Shown piece after piece: positions 8,436-18,619 of a DNA stretch of 64,000 bases (positions are counted from its first letter, which is position 1; each line of letters begins with the position of its first letter). Below the pieces are notes generated by a model, which saw nothing but the letters and a program-made list of their open reading frames with translations, ran no database searches and was not told the DNA's origin. Both the position numbers and the translations under genes were made by a program. Source of the stretch: Flavicella marina (lineage in GTDB: Bacteria > Bacteroidota > Bacteroidia > Flavobacteriales > Flavobacteriaceae); assembly GCF_009193215.1 (NCBI RefSeq), contig NZ_VYVA01000004.1:1-64000 (forward strand), in the 5' to 3' direction.

Positions 8436-9563
8436 TTATGAGAACATATCTTTTACTTTTTCAAAAAATGATTTGTCTGATGTGGTTGGGTTTGGAATAA
8501 AATTCTCGTCCTCTAACATACTTTCAAAAAATTTCTTTTGTTTTTTATCTAAGGTTGTCGGAGTCCATACATTTACATGTACCATCAAATCACCAGTTCC
8601 ATATCTTTCGATACTTGGCAACCCTTTTCCTTTCAAACGTAAAATTTTACCTGATTGCGTACCAGCTTCAATTTTAATTTTCACTTTTCCAGTTACAGTC
8701 TCTATTTCTTTTGATGCTCCTAAAACAGCTTCAGAAAAACTTACGTACAAATCGTAATGTAAATTCGTACCCTCACGTTTCAATTTCTCGTGTGGTATTT
8801 CTTCAATTACAACTAATAAGTCTCCTGGGATAGAATTGTTTCCTGCAGCTTCGTTTCCTTTTCCTGCAACTTTTAGCTGTACTCCTTCTGTAACTCCTTC
8901 TGGTATATTGATCGTTACAGTTTCTTCAGAAACTATTAATCCTTGTGAGTCAGCCTCACTTGGTTTGCTCTTTATAGATTGCCCAGCTCCATTACATGTA
9001 GGACATGTTGCTGCTGTTTGCATTCTACCTAACATAGTGTTCGTTACACGCATCACTTGACCTTGACCGTTACAAGTACCACATGTTTCGTATTTTACAC
9101 CTTTCGCCTGAATTTTTCTACGAACTTTGACTTTCTTATCTACACCTTTCGCAATTTCTTCAAGTGTCAATTTCACGCGAATCCTCAAATTACTTCCTTT
9201 CGCTCTCATCGGTCCTCTTGACTGTCTGCGTCCGCCACCAAAACCACCTCCGAAAATATCTCCGAATTGGCTAAAAATATCGTCCATATCCATTCCGCCA
9301 CCGCCGAAACCTCCAAAGCCTCCACCGCCTTGACCACCTTCAAAAGCTGCGTGACCATATTGATCGTATCTAGCTTTTTTGTTGTCATCACTTAAAACCT
9401 CGTAGGCTTCAGCAGCTTCTTTAAATTTCTCTTCAGCACTTTTATCACCTGGATTTTTATCAGGATGATATTTGACCGCCATTTTACGGTATGCTTTTTT
9501 TATTTCCCCAGTACTAGCAGATTTAGCAATACCTAATACTTCGTAATAATCTCTTTTTGCCAT
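8436..9563 (-). CDS. dnaJ: Chaperone protein DnaJ
   Basis: 375 residues from the ATG at 9563; an upstream in-frame TTG would add six residues but [11 protein letters not shown] is the standard DnaJ start. The J domain has HPD at 33-35. A Gly/Phe-rich linker spans about 76-112. The zinc region has only two CxxCxGxG motifs (CGTCNGQG at 161-168 and CPTCNGAG at 187-194) where classic DnaJ has four. These correspond to repeats 2 and 3 (zinc centre II), so centre I is missing. The substrate-binding beta domains follow. It is a co-chaperone that delivers clients to DnaK and stimulates its ATPase. It lies 54 nt downstream of grpE and is probably co-transcribed with it. Confidence 0.96.
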   Translation of the reverse strand: MAKRDYYEVLGIAKSASTGEIKKAYRKMAVKYHPDKNPGDKSAEEKFKEAAEAYEVLSDDNKKARYDQYGHAAFEGGQGGGGFGGFGGGGMDMDDIFSQFGDIFGGGFGGGRRQSRGPMRAKGSNLRIRVKLTLEEIAKGVDKKVKVRRKIQAKGVKYETCGTCNGQGQVMRVTNTMLGRMQTAATCPTCNGAGQSIKSKPSEADSQGLIVSEETVTINIPEGVTEGVQLKVAGKGNEAAGNNSIPGDLLVVIEEIPHEKLKREGTNLHYDLYVSFSEAVLGASKEIETVTGKVKIKIEAGTQSGKILRLKGKGLPSIERYGTGDLMVHVNVWTPTTLDKKQKKFFESMLEDENFIPNPTTSDKSFFEKVKDMFS

Positions 9564-9617
9564 AATTCTTTCTATTAGCAATTAACTTTTATAAAAGTTA
9601 ATTGAAAGCTTTTTCCT

Positions 9618-10178
9618 TTACGCTTGACCAATTACAACTTTTGGATAACGAATAATTTTATCCCCCAATTTGTAACCTTTTTCTATTACATCAATAATTT
9701 TACCTTTCAAATCATCTGAAGGAGCAGGAATCTGAGTAATTGCCTCATGTAAATCCGCATCAAAAACATCTCCAGCTTTCGCTTCAACTACCTCCAATCC
9801 TTTTTGTGTAAGTGTCGACAAAAGTTTATCATTGATAAGGTTCATTCCTTTCAATAATTCTTTGTCTTTTACTTTTTTAATTTCTGCCAATCCTCTGTCA
9901 AAATCATCTAAAATTGGCAGTAATGACACCATGATGTCTTGTCCGGCTGTTCTGTACAACTCTATTCTCTCTTTAGTTGTACGCTTTTTATAATTTTCAA
10001 ACTCTGCAAAAAGGCGTAAATATTTATCTTTTTCTGCTTGAATCAACTCTTCAGCTGTAGGTTCTTTTTTCTCTTCAACCTTTGATTCTTCTTGCTTTTC
10101 TTCTTTAATATCATCATTAGAAACTATTGGCTCTTGCTCGTTAATTTCTTCATTTTTTGTTTTTTCTTCAGTACTCAT
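9618..10178 (-). CDS. grpE: Nucleotide exchange factor GrpE
   Basis: 186 residues. Residues 1-50 are a disordered, highly charged tail rich in Glu and Lys. A long coiled-coil helix follows (about 45-110, including FAEFENYKKRT), then the beta-sheet head with DLHEAITQIP and a C-terminal GYKLGDKIIRYPKVVIGQA. It releases ADP from DnaK in the Hsp70 cycle. It is the first gene of a grpE-dnaJ unit. A sigma54-like site lies 34 nt upstream of the start codon and a TGACA direct repeat lies further up, suggesting stress control distinct from housekeeping promoters. Confidence 0.95.
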   Translation of the reverse strand: MSTEEKTKNEEINEQEPIVSNDDIKEEKQEESKVEEKKEPTAEELIQAEKDKYLRLFAEFENYKKRTTKERIELYRTAGQDIMVSLLPILDDFDRGLAEIKKVKDKELLKGMNLINDKLLSTLTQKGLEVVEAKAGDVFDADLHEAITQIPAPSDDLKGKIIDVIEKGYKLGDKIIRYPKVVIGQA

Positions 10179-10212
10179 TTGTAATGTTTGTTAAAAAATA
10201 CACTCGTACGTA

Positions 10213-10228
10213 TGCAACAATATTGCCA
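10213..10228 (-). promoter_or_regulatory. Sigma54-like (-24/-12) promoter before grpE
   Basis: The minus strand reads TGGCAATATTGTTGCA. This matches the RpoN pattern TGGCA-N6-TTGCA with the correct spacing between the GG and GC pairs. It ends 34 nt before the grpE start codon. Just upstream, 10241-10253 carries TGACA-TTT-TGACA on the minus strand, a direct repeat that could bind a regulator. The match is by eye only. Confidence 0.45.
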
Positions 10229-10272
10229 TTATATACTTTGTGTCAAAATGTCATTATTATTTACGTAAAAAA

Positions 10273-10294
10273 TCCCTTTCAAAATGAAAAGGGA
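10273..10294 (-). terminator. Terminator of murA
   Basis: The arms TCCCTTT and AAAGGGA enclose an 8-nt loop and are followed on the minus strand by a T-run. It lies 31 nt beyond the murA stop and before the grpE promoter region. Confidence 0.75.
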
Positions 10295-10324
10295 CTTATT
10301 TAATTCTAAGAATAAAAATATTTT

Positions 10325-11635
10325 TTATTCCTCTATTCTTTCAATCTTAGCTCCTAAGGCTTTTAATCTTTCTTCAATATCTTCATAACCTCTATCAATT
10401 TGATCAATATTATGAATAACACTTGTTCCTTTTGCTGATAGTGCTGCAATCAACAATGAAATACCTGCCCTAATATCTGGAGATGTCATCGTAGTCGCTT
10501 TTAAAGACGATTCATGATTCATACCAATCACCGTAGCTCTATGCGGATCACACAAAATAACCTTCGCTCCCATATCAATCAATTTATCGACAAAGAACAA
10601 CCTACTTTCAAACATTTTTTGATGTATCAAAACAGAACCTTTTGCTTGGGTTGCAACCACCAAAATAATGCTCAATAAATCAGGTGTAAAACCTGGCCAA
10701 GGAGCATCAGAAACTGTTAAAAAAGAACCATCTATATAATTTTGTATTTCGTAAGAATCTTGCGCTGGAATATAAATATCATCATTACGTTTTTCTAGGT
10801 TGATTCCTAACTTCTGAAACACTCTAGGAATTTGCCCTAAATCTTTCCAGCTAACATTTTTTATAGTGACTTCTGATTTTGTCATCACTGCCATTCCGAT
10901 CCAACTTCCAATTTCAATCATATCAGGCAATACTCTATGTGTACAACCTTTCAATTCTTTTACTCCTTCTATCTCTAAAAGATTAGAACCAACTCCCGTG
11001 ATTTTTGCTCCCATACTGTTCAACATTTTTGACAATTGTTGGATGTAAGGTTCACAAGCAGCGTTGTAAATCGTTGTTTTACCTGTTGCAAGTACAGCAG
11101 CCATTAAAATATTTGCCGTACCGGTTACAGAAGCCTCGTCTAAAAGCATGTCTGTACCAAACAATTCTTCAGCATCAACACCGTAAAAGTGCTCTTCTCT
11201 ATTGTATCTGAATTTCGCACCTAACTTAATAAATCCCTCAAAATGAGTATCTAATCTTCTTCTACCGATTTTATCACCTCCTGGACGTGGAATATATCCT
11301 TTACCAAAACGTGCTAACAAAGGTCCTACAATCATAATAGACCCTCTTAAAGAACTACCATCTCTTTTAAAATCTGCAGATTCTAAATACTTTAAATTTA
11401 TCTCATCTGCTTGAAAAGTATACGTATTTACATCATGCTTTTCGATTTTCACTCCTAATTCACCTAAAATGAAAATTAATTTATTGACATCAATAATATT
11501 GGGAATATTTTCAATTCTTACTTTTTCAGGAGTTAATAAAACTGCACAAATAATTTGTAGCGCCTCATTTTTTGCGCCTTGAGGAGTTATCGAACCCGAT
11601 AATTTATGTCCTCCTTCAATTTTAAATATAGCCAT
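10325..11635 (-). CDS. murA: UDP-N-acetylglucosamine 1-carboxyvinyltransferase
   Basis: 436 residues, normal length. It transfers enolpyruvate from PEP to UDP-GlcNAc, the first committed step of peptidoglycan synthesis, in the cytoplasm. The N-terminus has the GGxxLxGxxxxxGAKNxAL motif, with Lys22 and Asn23 at the substrate site. The active-site loop reads PRPGGDKIGRRRLDTH (117-132). In E. coli the aligned loop is PGGCTIGARPVDLH, so the usual catalytic/fosfomycin-target Cys is Asp121 here (codon GAT at 11275-11273). The same substitution in Mycobacterium keeps activity and gives fosfomycin insensitivity. Upstream is the DUF4290 gene, 38 nt away, probably co-transcribed. Confidence 0.96.
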   Translation of the reverse strand: MAIFKIEGGHKLSGSITPQGAKNEALQIICAVLLTPEKVRIENIPNIIDVNKLIFILGELGVKIEKHDVNTYTFQADEINLKYLESADFKRDGSSLRGSIMIVGPLLARFGKGYIPRPGGDKIGRRRLDTHFEGFIKLGAKFRYNREEHFYGVDAEELFGTDMLLDEASVTGTANILMAAVLATGKTTIYNAACEPYIQQLSKMLNSMGAKITGVGSNLLEIEGVKELKGCTHRVLPDMIEIGSWIGMAVMTKSEVTIKNVSWKDLGQIPRVFQKLGINLEKRNDDIYIPAQDSYEIQNYIDGSFLTVSDAPWPGFTPDLLSIILVVATQAKGSVLIHQKMFESRLFFVDKLIDMGAKVILCDPHRATVIGMNHESSLKATTMTSPDIRAGISLLIAALSAKGTSVIHNIDQIDRGYEDIEERLKALGAKIERIEE

Positions 11636-11673
11636 TAGGGATATTGTTTTGTCTGAGTTGATTTAAATAAAAA

Positions 11674-12342
11674 CTAGTTTTTATGACGATTTTGATGTCC
11701 TTTATTTCTGTTCTTATTTTTATTGTTTCTATTGTTCTTGTGTTGGTGATTTGAATTTCTAGCGTTTGCAGTTTTCTTAATCAAACTAGAGCTAGAAGAA
11801 AGAACTTCTTCACTTTCTGTCAAATCAATTTCACCAGCAGACAAATCTTTCAAATGCTTAAAAATCACGCTGTCTTCTACTGTATCCTTATTCCAATTCA
11901 AATAACACTTTTTCATGTGATTGGCAATATTGAAAATCAAAGCTGTTCTCAACTCACCTTCTTCCCATGACAAAGCAACTTTGATCATCGTTTGAATATT
12001 ATGTCCATAAAAACGATATTTCGATGCTGATTTCGGGTAAGCTAATGGTTCTGGTTTTGCTTCTAACACAACCTTGTCTGGTTTTCCAAAAGGAGCTTCT
12101 ACATCCAATTCGAATTTAGACATGATAAACAATTGATCCCATAATTTGTGCTTGAAATCAGGTACATCACGTAAATGAGGTTGTAAATTCCCCATTACAT
12201 CTACAATCGCATTTGCCATTTTTATGCGTTCGTCTGCATCTTCTAAAGCAACACAGTGATCTACCAATTTTTGAATATGCCTACCATATTCAGGAATAAT
12301 CATCAAAGGACGATCTGAATTGTATTCTAAATTAAATTCCAT
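11674..12342 (-). CDS. DUF4290 domain-containing protein
   Basis: 222 residues. It begins MEFNLEYNSDRPLMIIPEYG and is mostly helical, without signal peptide or membrane segment. The last 35 residues are low-complexity, rich in Asn, Lys, Arg and His (KNNRNNKNKNRNKG), and look disordered and strongly basic, possibly nucleic-acid binding. It matches the DUF4290 family that sits next to murA in Bacteroidetes. The function is unknown; the conserved neighbourhood suggests a link to envelope growth, but that is only inference. Confidence 0.8.
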   Translation of the reverse strand: MEFNLEYNSDRPLMIIPEYGRHIQKLVDHCVALEDADERIKMANAIVDVMGNLQPHLRDVPDFKHKLWDQLFIMSKFELDVEAPFGKPDKVVLEAKPEPLAYPKSASKYRFYGHNIQTMIKVALSWEEGELRTALIFNIANHMKKCYLNWNKDTVEDSVIFKHLKDLSAGEIDLTESEEVLSSSSSLIKKTANARNSNHQHKNNRNNKNKNRNKGHQNRHKN

Positions 12343-12510
12343 GAATTTATCAAAAGTATAAGTACAGAAATTTCTGCTGTTTTAATTTGTATGGTAATAA
12401 GAATTCATTTTTTGCCAAGTATTGCTACAAATTCTTTTTAAATCTATTACTCTCGCAAAGTAACAAATAATTTTGGTTATACAACATCAATATTTTTGTA
12501 AAATATGATT

Positions 12511-13245
12511 TTATTGAACAACTGTTAGTGCGGCACCAATTATACCTGCATTGTTTTCAAATTTGGCAGGAATCACAGGTACATCAATCTCTAAAGCTTC
12601 TTTAAATTTTTCTGTTTTTTTACTGGCACCTCCTCCTAATATAATAAGATCTGGTGAAAAGGTTTGTTGTGTAAACAATAAAAACTTTTTAAAGCGTTTG
12701 CCCCATTTTTTATACGAAAGTTCTTCACGTTTTCTGGCCGAATCTGAAGCATAAAATTCAAAACGTTCGTACTCTTTGTAAGGAACAGTTCCTAATTCAA
12801 CATTAGGCACTAGTTTTCCATCTACAAATACACCTGAACCTAAGCCTGTACCTATTGTTATCAAAATAACCACTCCATTTACATCTTTTCCTGCACCTAA
12901 TTTAATTTCAGCCAAACCAGCAACATCAGCATCATTTGCCACATGAAACTCAAGTCCTGTTTTTCCGGAGAAAAGTTCATCAATCTGCACCCCTACCCAA
13001 CTTTTATCTATATTTCCAAAAGATCTTGCCTTGCCGGCAGAAACAATTGTTGGAAATCCACATCCGACTTTACCTTTCCAGTCAAAATGTTGCACCATTT
13101 CAGCAACTTCATTTGCTACATCATCTGGTTTTGCTCCAACAGGTGTTGGAATTCTATGTCTCTCAGAAGTCAACTCCCCCGTTTCAACATTCACAATAGC
13201 TCCTTTGATACCAGTACCTCCAATATCAATACCTAATACTTCCAT
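12511..13245 (-). CDS. ROK-family kinase, polyphosphate-glucokinase type
   Basis: 244 residues. The phosphate-binding motif GIDIGGTGIKGAIV lies at 4-17 and a second phosphate motif (ITIGTGLGSGVF) at about 130-141. The short length, the SxGNIDKSWVG-like substrate segment and the lack of the usual ROK zinc motif (CxCGxxGC) fit the strictly polyphosphate/ATP glucokinase group (PPGK). It would phosphorylate glucose to glucose 6-phosphate using polyphosphate or ATP. The gene stands alone and is divergent from pyrG across a 230-nt gap. Confidence 0.85.
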   Translation of the reverse strand: MEVLGIDIGGTGIKGAIVNVETGELTSERHRIPTPVGAKPDDVANEVAEMVQHFDWKGKVGCGFPTIVSAGKARSFGNIDKSWVGVQIDELFSGKTGLEFHVANDADVAGLAEIKLGAGKDVNGVVILITIGTGLGSGVFVDGKLVPNVELGTVPYKEYERFEFYASDSARKREELSYKKWGKRFKKFLLFTQQTFSPDLIILGGGASKKTEKFKEALEIDVPVIPAKFENNAGIIGAALTVVQ

Positions 13246-13428
13246 AAATATAAATTTTACGTCTAAATATCGTTATTGTTCTGCGATTATACAACAAAAG
13301 ATTATTTGAAGTACAAAACATTGGTTAGTTATATGCTATTTATAATGATAAACAGTATTGATTTTCAGTTATAAAAACTTCGGCAACGATGGATATATAA
13401 TCCTTCAAAAAAAATTACAATCTTTTGG

Positions 13429-15104
<1,676 letters not shown>

Positions 15105-15133
15105 TAACTGATTATTCAGTTCACACACTAAAA

Positions 15134-17023
15134 ATGGAAGAAAAAAAATTTGACGCCAATTCAATTATTGGATTTTTACTGTTAGGGGCGATCATGCTTT
15201 GGTTTATGTACACGAATAAACCAGAAGAACAAGTACAAGAAACTCAAAATACTGAAACGGTAACTGAAGCTCAACAATTTGGAGCACCGGTTGCAGGAAA
15301 TCTAGAAACATCTCCTCTTTCTGATTCGATTGCCAACCTAGAGGCTCAAAAGAGATTAGGAGATTTTGCATATTCAGCTTCTTTAGGAAGTAAAGAAAAT
15401 GGCACTACAGTAATTGAAAATGAGTTACTTAAAATAACTGTTTCTAATAAAGGAGGACAAATCACAGAGGCTTTGGTTAAAAACTACAAGACCTATGATT
15501 CACTTCCTTTGTACATTATTAAAGATGCCAATGCAGCTTTTAATATAAATTTTGGAACTACAAGCAATAGAATCTTTAATACGAAAGACCTAGTTTTTCA
15601 ACCAGAATTATCCAAAAGTGGGGAAAACACAATTCTTTCAATGAAATTAAAAGTTTCTGAGAGTAAATTTTTAGAATATCGATATGAGTTAAAACCAGAT
15701 AATTATATGCTTGGTTTTAGTGTACGTTCAGTTGGATTAAGTGCAGTTATCAACAGTTCAAATGCCATCAACTTAAACTTTGACTTGAAATCGTACAGAC
15801 ATGAAAAAAGTATCAAGTACGAAAATCAAATGACGGCTTTGGTTTATGAGAAAGAAGGTGGTAAAATTGATGATTTATCAATTTCTGGAGATGATGAAGA
15901 AGAAGAATCAGAAGTTAGTTGGTTTGGTTTCAAACAACACTTCTTCTCTACTATTTTAATTTCTGAAACACCACTAAAAACTGCTAAACTTAGCTCAAAC
16001 ACTTTGTTCAAAGATGTAGCAAAAGATTCAGTTTTCACAAAAGCATTTCAAGTAGCTGCACCATTAGCATTGTCTGGAGGTGAATTAAACTACAATTTCG
16101 AATTATTTGTAGGTCCAAACGATTATGAATTATTAGCTAGTTACGATAAAAACATTGAAAATATTGTTGATCTTGGTTGGGGTATTTTTGGATGGATTAA
16201 CAAACATGCTTTTATTCCGTTGTTTTCTTTACTAGGTGGATTTATTAGCAGTTATGGGTTGGTTATTATATTGATGACAATAGTTGTTAGAATTTTCATG
16301 TCTCCTTTGGTGTACAAGTCATACTTATCAAGTGCAAGAATGAAAGTTTTGAAACCTGAGATGACTGAAATAAATGAGAAATATCCAGGAAAAGAAAACG
16401 CTATGAAGCGTCAACAAGAAACCATGGCATTACAGAGAAAAGCTGGTGTAAGCATGATGGCAGGTTGTATACCAGCATTGTTACAAATGCCTGTATTCTT
16501 TGCTTTGTTTAGATTTTTCCCTGCAGCAATAGATTTGCGTCAACAAGGTTTCTTATGGGCAGATGATTTATCATCTTACGATTCTATTTATAAGCTTCCA
16601 TTTACAATTCCAATGTATGGAGATCATATTAGTTTGTTCCCAATATTGGCTTCTGTGGCAATATTCTTTTATATGAGAATGAGTCAAAGTCAACAAATGA
16701 ACATGCAGCAGCCTGCTCAAGAAGGAATGCCTGATATGCAAAAAATGATGAAGATGATGATGTACTTCTCTCCTATCATGATGTTGGTATTCTTTAATTC
16801 TTATGGAGCTGGATTGAGTTTGTATTACTTTATATCTAACTTGTTAACGATTACAATAATGTTAGTAATCAAAAACTTTATCATTGATGAAGATAAGATT
16901 CACGCACAAATTCAAGAGAACAAAAAACGTCCTGAAAAGAAGAAAAGTAAATTCAGACAACGTATGGATGATGCTATGAAGCAAGCACAAGAGCAACAAG
17001 CACAACAAAAGAAAAGAAAATAA
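15134..17023 (+). CDS. yidC: Membrane protein insertase YidC
   Basis: 629 residues. The first transmembrane helix is at about 8-26 (SIIGFLLLGAIMLWFMY). A large periplasmic beta-sandwich domain spans about 60-355. The conserved insertase core follows with helices from about 365: GLVIILMTIVVRIFMSPL, then RKAGVSMMAGCIPALLQMPV, and a methionine-rich stretch (MQKMMKMMMYFSPIMMLVFF). The hydrophilic groove Arg falls in the VVRIFMSPL helix. The C-terminal tail is Lys/Gln-rich. It inserts inner-membrane proteins, alone or with Sec. It lies downstream of pyrG and is followed by a clear terminator. Confidence 0.97.
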   Translation: MEEKKFDANSIIGFLLLGAIMLWFMYTNKPEEQVQETQNTETVTEAQQFGAPVAGNLETSPLSDSIANLEAQKRLGDFAYSASLGSKENGTTVIENELLKITVSNKGGQITEALVKNYKTYDSLPLYIIKDANAAFNINFGTTSNRIFNTKDLVFQPELSKSGENTILSMKLKVSESKFLEYRYELKPDNYMLGFSVRSVGLSAVINSSNAINLNFDLKSYRHEKSIKYENQMTALVYEKEGGKIDDLSISGDDEEEESEVSWFGFKQHFFSTILISETPLKTAKLSSNTLFKDVAKDSVFTKAFQVAAPLALSGGELNYNFELFVGPNDYELLASYDKNIENIVDLGWGIFGWINKHAFIPLFSLLGGFISSYGLVIILMTIVVRIFMSPLVYKSYLSSARMKVLKPEMTEINEKYPGKENAMKRQQETMALQRKAGVSMMAGCIPALLQMPVFFALFRFFPAAIDLRQQGFLWADDLSSYDSIYKLPFTIPMYGDHISLFPILASVAIFFYMRMSQSQQMNMQQPAQEGMPDMQKMMKMMMYFSPIMMLVFFNSYGAGLSLYYFISNLLTITIMLVIKNFIIDEDKIHAQIQENKKRPEKKKSKFRQRMDDAMKQAQEQQAQQKKRK

Positions 17024-17046
17024 TTTTCTTTCATCATTATAAAAAA

Positions 17047-17069
17047 AGCCAACTAAATTTTAGTTGGCT
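17047..17069 (+). terminator. Terminator of pyrG-yidC
   Basis: AGCCAACTAAA and TTTAGTTGGCT are perfect 11-base arms with a single-base centre, followed by a T-run. It starts 24 nt after the yidC stop. Confidence 0.9.
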
Positions 17070-17123
17070 TTTTAAATTTTAAATGTTTCATATTATAGCC
17101 TTAGAATAACTCACCCATTATGT

Positions 17124-17549
17124 ACCCTTCGACAAGCTCAGGGTACGAAAGTGTAAGCTGAGTTAATATAAATTTTGTTTTTGAACTTTTCCTTATATCT
17201 TCAATACTCTCTTTAAAAGTGATTCGAGAGCCTCAGGGTACGAGAGCGTAATCTGAATTAACAGAGGCTTAGTCCTTTAATTGCTTTTCCTTATATCCTT
17301 CTTACCCTCATTAAAAGTGATTTAGAGAGCCTCAAGGTACGAGAGCGTAAACTCAGTAAATAGAAGCACAGTCTTTGAATTGTTTTTCCTTATAACTCTC
17401 TTACCCTCATTAAAAGTGATTTAGAGAGCCTCAAGGTACGAGAGCGTAAGCTCTGGAAATAGAAGCATAATCTTTTGAATTGTTTTTCCTTATAACTCTT
17501 TTACCCAAATTAAAAGTGATTCGAGACCGTAAGCTGAGCTTGTCGAAGC
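17124..17549. repeat. Tandem repeat array, about 99-bp period, bounded by inverted repeats
   Basis: Roughly four imperfect copies of a 98-100 bp unit fill most of the 587-nt gap after yidC. The phase marker CCTTATA recurs at 17191, 17289, 17388 and 17488. Each unit contains AAAAGTGATT, then GAGAGCCTCA and GGTACGAGAGCGTAA. The array is bounded by 15-bp inverted repeats: CTTCGACAAGCTCAG (17127-17141) and CTGAGCTTGTCGAAG (17534-17548). Inside these, GTAAGCTGAG occurs at both ends. There is no coding potential. The CTTCGACAAGCTCAG core resembles dispersed intergenic repeats seen in Flavobacteria genomes; a MITE-like or REP-like origin is inference. Confidence 0.8.
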
Positions 17550-17610
17550 TCAATCTTTTTTATTACATTAACAGAAATCTTAATCCTCGATAGCAATCGA
17601 GTTATATAAC

Positions 17611-18618
17611 TCACTTATCTCCAAGTATTCTCTTAAACAATGCCGTTAATAATGGTTTTGCATCAGAAGTGTTTTTTTCAGTTTCTACGGCTTGCAATTT
17701 CCCTTCTTGTTCAAACAATTCATAAGAAAACACAAATCGTTGTTCATCTTTAGAAATTCCCATCAAGCCAAATCGTAAATCATTAAAGAGAAATTTGTCT
17801 CCTGACTTTTCAATTGTATACCAATTGTGTGATAATTTTGCCAAACGCGCTATTAACGGATCGTTTTGATATTTCCCTAATAATTGGTGATTTTTTTCAA
17901 ATCTTCGCCATACAATATCTTGATCAGCATCAAAAAAAGAATAGTATCCAATTAAAAAAGCATCTTTTGTTTCAACATTTGCTGTCCAAAGAATACTATT
18001 TAGCGGAGTAGGTTTTGTTTCCATGTCTAGATATACGATTTTTTGATCGTCTAGACTATCTTTAAACACCTTGTAAGTAATCCCTTTAAAAACAATAGTT
18101 AATACCATATATGCAGAACTCACATAAAATCCTAGTTTGTTTAAACGTTCTCTTTTCACTGTTCCTCTTTTTTGAATCATAGCGAAAATCAAAAAAAACA
18201 AAAACGGTAACGTGTATAAAGGGTCAACTACAAAAATATTATTGTACGAAAATTTATACGGCAATGGCCATAAGAGCTGCGTACCCCAACTGGTATGCAT
18301 ATCTAATAATGGATGCGTAAAAAGCCCCCAAAACATCAATTTTGACCACCCCAACCATGTAGCTTTTTTCTCTTTATATAGTTTAAAAATCAACCATCCG
18401 AATATAGGGGCAAAAATCAAACTAAAGACTATCGAATGAGAAAAGCCTCGATGCATTTCATTTGAGGTAACCGAATCGAAAAACAACTTTGTAAACACAT
18501 CTAAATCTGGAATTGTACCTGCTACAGCCCCCCATAACATGGCTTTATTTCCAACTTTTTTTCCTAAAACAGCTTCTCCTACCGCAGCTCCAAGTACAAT
18601 CTGAGTTAATGAATCCAT
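17611..18618 (-). CDS. Membrane-bound metal-dependent hydrolase (YdjM/DUF457 family)
   Basis: 335 residues. It begins MDSLTQIVLGAAVGEAVLGK, typical of this family, with the metal-ligand candidates PDLDVF, HRGFSHS and HPLLDMHTSWGTQLLWP (His/Asp-rich). About four to five hydrophobic helices lie in residues 60-180. The C-terminal third is soluble and may be periplasmic. Family members are integral inner-membrane proteins of uncertain substrate, sometimes linked to phospholipid or DNA-damage responses. It starts 1 nt after the acyltransferase-fold gene, so the two are probably translated from one message. The repeat array lies just downstream. Confidence 0.8.
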   Translation of the reverse strand: MDSLTQIVLGAAVGEAVLGKKVGNKAMLWGAVAGTIPDLDVFTKLFFDSVTSNEMHRGFSHSIVFSLIFAPIFGWLIFKLYKEKKATWLGWSKLMFWGLFTHPLLDMHTSWGTQLLWPLPYKFSYNNIFVVDPLYTLPFLFFLIFAMIQKRGTVKRERLNKLGFYVSSAYMVLTIVFKGITYKVFKDSLDDQKIVYLDMETKPTPLNSILWTANVETKDAFLIGYYSFFDADQDIVWRRFEKNHQLLGKYQNDPLIARLAKLSHNWYTIEKSGDKFLFNDLRFGLMGISKDEQRFVFSYELFEQEGKLQAVETEKNTSDAKPLLTALFKRILGDK

Positions 18619-18619
18619 A

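Noticed and set aside
12936-13309. Three overlapping plus-strand frames within and upstream of the ROK kinase gene
   Set aside because: All lie antisense to a gene with strong ROK motifs and show low-complexity composition. None has a promoter or conserved motif.
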